DNA of 6,475 nt, from NCBI GenBank assembly GCA_937942115.1, contig CALDFY010000074.1:1-6475 (forward strand), written 5' to 3'. Made by a program: the position numbers and the translations under genes. This document shows positions 5,930 to 6,475 of this stretch, piece by piece (within the stretch, counting starts at the first letter, position 1; the number at the start of each line of letters is the position of its first letter). The notes under the pieces were generated by a model. It made no database searches and was not told where the DNA came from. It was given only the letters and a program-made list of their open reading frames with translations. The DNA comes from an uncultured Anaerolineae bacterium. GTDB lineage: Bacteria; Chloroflexota; Anaerolineae; B4-G1; DUEL01.

Positions 5930-5949
5930 GGCGCCGATGGGAAATCGGC
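5930..5949 (+). repeat. Isolated fragment of the 125-bp repeat (GCCGAT hairpin)
   Basis: GCCGAT-GGGAA-ATCGGC (5933-5949) is identical to the corresponding hairpin in the second full copy of the 125-bp repeat (6188-6204). The preceding GGC and following CTCC also match. The branched element at 5967-6042 separates it from the main array, suggesting a further copy interrupted or degraded. Confidence 0.75.
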
Positions 5950-5966
5950 CTCCCCGGGGCGTTTTT

Positions 5967-6042
5967 CCTCACCCCACCCCCGCCGCCTCCGGCGGCAACC
6001 CCTCCACTCTCCTGACAAAAGTCAGGAGAGGGAAGGGGGTGG
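5967..6042. repeat. Branched repeat element: outer stem enclosing two hairpins
   Basis: CCACCCCC (5974-5981) pairs with GGGGGTGG (6035-6042). Inside are GCCGCC-TCC-GGCGGC (5982-5996) and a perfect 10-bp hairpin CTCTCCTGAC-AAAA-GTCAGGAGAG (6007-6030). Together they can form a three-way junction. The first bases (CCTCACCCC) match the repeat copies at 5793 and in rlmN. Confidence 0.8.
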
Positions 6043-6045
6043 CCC

Positions 6046-6316
6046 GCCGACCTTCGGTCGGCGCCGATTAGAAATCGGCCTCCCCTGGGCGCTCCGCGCC
6101 TGGCGTCAACCTGCGGTGACGCTTTCCGAAGGGACGGCGCAGGCCGTCCTCCGGCCGGAGGCTCAGGAAGGCCGACCTTCGGTCGGCGCCGATGGGAAAT
6201 CGGCCTCTCCTGGGCACTCCCGGGCCAGGCGTCAACCTTGTTGACGCTTTCCGAAGGGACGGCGCAGGCCGTCCTCCGGCCGGAGGCCCAGGGAGGCCGA
6301 CCTTCGGTCGGCGCCC
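6046..6316. repeat. 125-bp tandem repeat, two full copies plus a 21-bp third
   Basis: Copies start with GCCGACCTTCGGTCGGC at 6046, 6171 and 6296, an exact 125-bp period; the third copy ends after about 21 bases. Each full unit is a string of hairpins. In copy 1 these are GCCGACC-TTC-GGTCGGC (6046-6062), GCCGATT-AGA-AATCGGC (6063-6079), GGCGC-TCC-GCGCC (6088-6100), a GCGTCA...TGACGC stem (6103-6122), GGACGGC-GCAG-GCCGTCC (6132-6149) and the 14-bp palindrome CCTCCGGCCGGAGG (6148-6161). Copies differ at scattered positions including two balancing single-base indels. No open frame across it looks like a protein, and there are no unique spacers, so it is not a CRISPR array. Confidence 0.93.
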
Positions 6317-6318
6317 GA

Positions 6319-6340
6319 GGCGACCGCGAGGGTCGCCCCT
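6319..6340 (+). repeat. GGCGACC-GCGAG-GGTCGCC hairpin repeat
   Basis: GGCGACC (6319-6325), loop GCGAG, GGTCGCC (6331-6337), then CCT. A variant of the hairpin at 954-974, joined directly to the broken third copy of the 125-bp repeat. Confidence 0.8.
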
Positions 6341-6385
6341 CCGTTGCCCCTGTTCCCAGGGCGGGCGAATGCCCCCGGACCTCCC

Positions 6386-6475
6386 CTATTTGAACACCCC
6401 ATAGGTGGCGATGAGGATGACGATGAGCACCAGCGCCCCGCCGATGCCAGCCCGCCAGTCGGTCGGGCGGAGCGC
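6386..6475 (-). CDS. C-terminal end of a membrane protein (partial)
   Basis: The last 29 codons and TAG of a minus-strand frame that continues past the right edge. The end reads LRPTDWRAGIGGALVLIV followed by ILIATYGVFK, that is a hydrophobic helix of about 18 residues and a short polar tail. It fits a terminal transmembrane segment of a permease or a small membrane protein. The family cannot be told from this piece. It is short enough to be chance in GC-rich DNA, but the clean hydrophobic stretch and the end of the repeat region just beyond its stop favour a real gene. It runs in the same direction as the membrane-protein and kinase genes. Confidence 0.55.
   Translation of the reverse strand, partial: ALRPTDWRAGIGGALVLIVILIATYGVFK

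Larger units (their letters stand above)
5782..6385. other. Gene-free 604-bp region filled with hairpin repeats
   Basis: No coding frame here resembles a protein; the frames that exist read through palindromes. From left to right it holds a C-rich/G-rich stem element (5793-5846), a minus-strand GGCAACC hairpin repeat (5854-5879), a single hairpin matching part of the 125-bp unit (5930-5949), a branched element (5967-6042), the 125-bp tandem repeat (6046-6316) and a GGCGACC hairpin (6319-6340). It is the leader region of the minus-strand membrane gene, so a promoter may be inside it, but I could not pick out convincing -35/-10 boxes. Confidence 0.85.

Noticed and set aside
5933..5965. Plus-strand intrinsic terminator: GCCGAT hairpin followed by TTTTT at 5962-5966
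   Set aside because: The T-run is separated from the stem by 12 bases and no plus-strand gene lies upstream within 3 kb.
5782..6018. N-terminal extension of the membrane protein from a TTG at 6018
   Set aside because: The 79 extra codons run through hairpin repeats, are basic and low-complexity, and precede a good ATG with a ribosome binding site directly at the first membrane segment.
6046..6316. CRISPR array
   Set aside because: Units are contiguous 125-bp copies with no unique spacers; the same holds for the 16-bp and 18-bp arrays. No cas gene is present.
5867..6404. Plus-strand frames of 125 and 70 codons over the 125-bp repeat
   Set aside because: They read through tandem palindromes, repeat themselves with the unit, and have no start signal or recognisable domain.

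Overview
The window is a very GC-rich stretch of bacterial chromosome carrying ordinary housekeeping and metabolic genes, with hairpin-forming repeats packed into the gaps and in one place into a gene. GC content, protein style and the short hairpins of the type GGGCGACC-GCAAG-GGTCGCCC-CTAC recall Chloroflexota (Anaerolineae-like) genomes. That placement is an inference; there is no rRNA or other marker gene here.

Left half, plus strand. A homocysteine S-methyltransferase (4-882) is followed by 243 bp of tandem and inverted repeats. Then come rlmN (1126-2223), the radical-SAM 23S rRNA/tRNA adenine methyltransferase, and directly after it a small OsmC-family protein (2238-2693). The rlmN/OsmC junction is made of a 7-bp GTGAAAC tandem repeat. 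rlmN also carries an in-frame piece of a repeat that occurs again near 5793 and 5967.

Right half, minus strand. Reading leftward there is the last 29 codons of a membrane protein entering at the right edge (6386-6475), then a 604-bp gene-free region filled with repeats, including a 125-bp unit in two full tandem copies plus the start of a third. Next is a 709-residue polytopic membrane protein with a central spermidine-synthase-like domain (3652-5781), and 30 bp later a BadF/BadG-type kinase resembling N-acetylglucosamine kinases (2620-3621). The kinase converges on the OsmC gene and the two coding ends overlap by 74 bp.

The left-hand genes share a loose methionine/SAM theme: the first enzyme makes methionine, RlmN consumes SAM, and the membrane protein has a SAM- or decarboxylated-SAM-type fold. 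No dedicated pathway is evident. I see no defence system, CRISPR array, transposase or RNA gene. The most unusual content is the repeat population: several families share one plan (short perfect hairpin, often followed by CTAC), and copies touch a Shine-Dalgarno site, a stop codon and the inside of a conserved enzyme.
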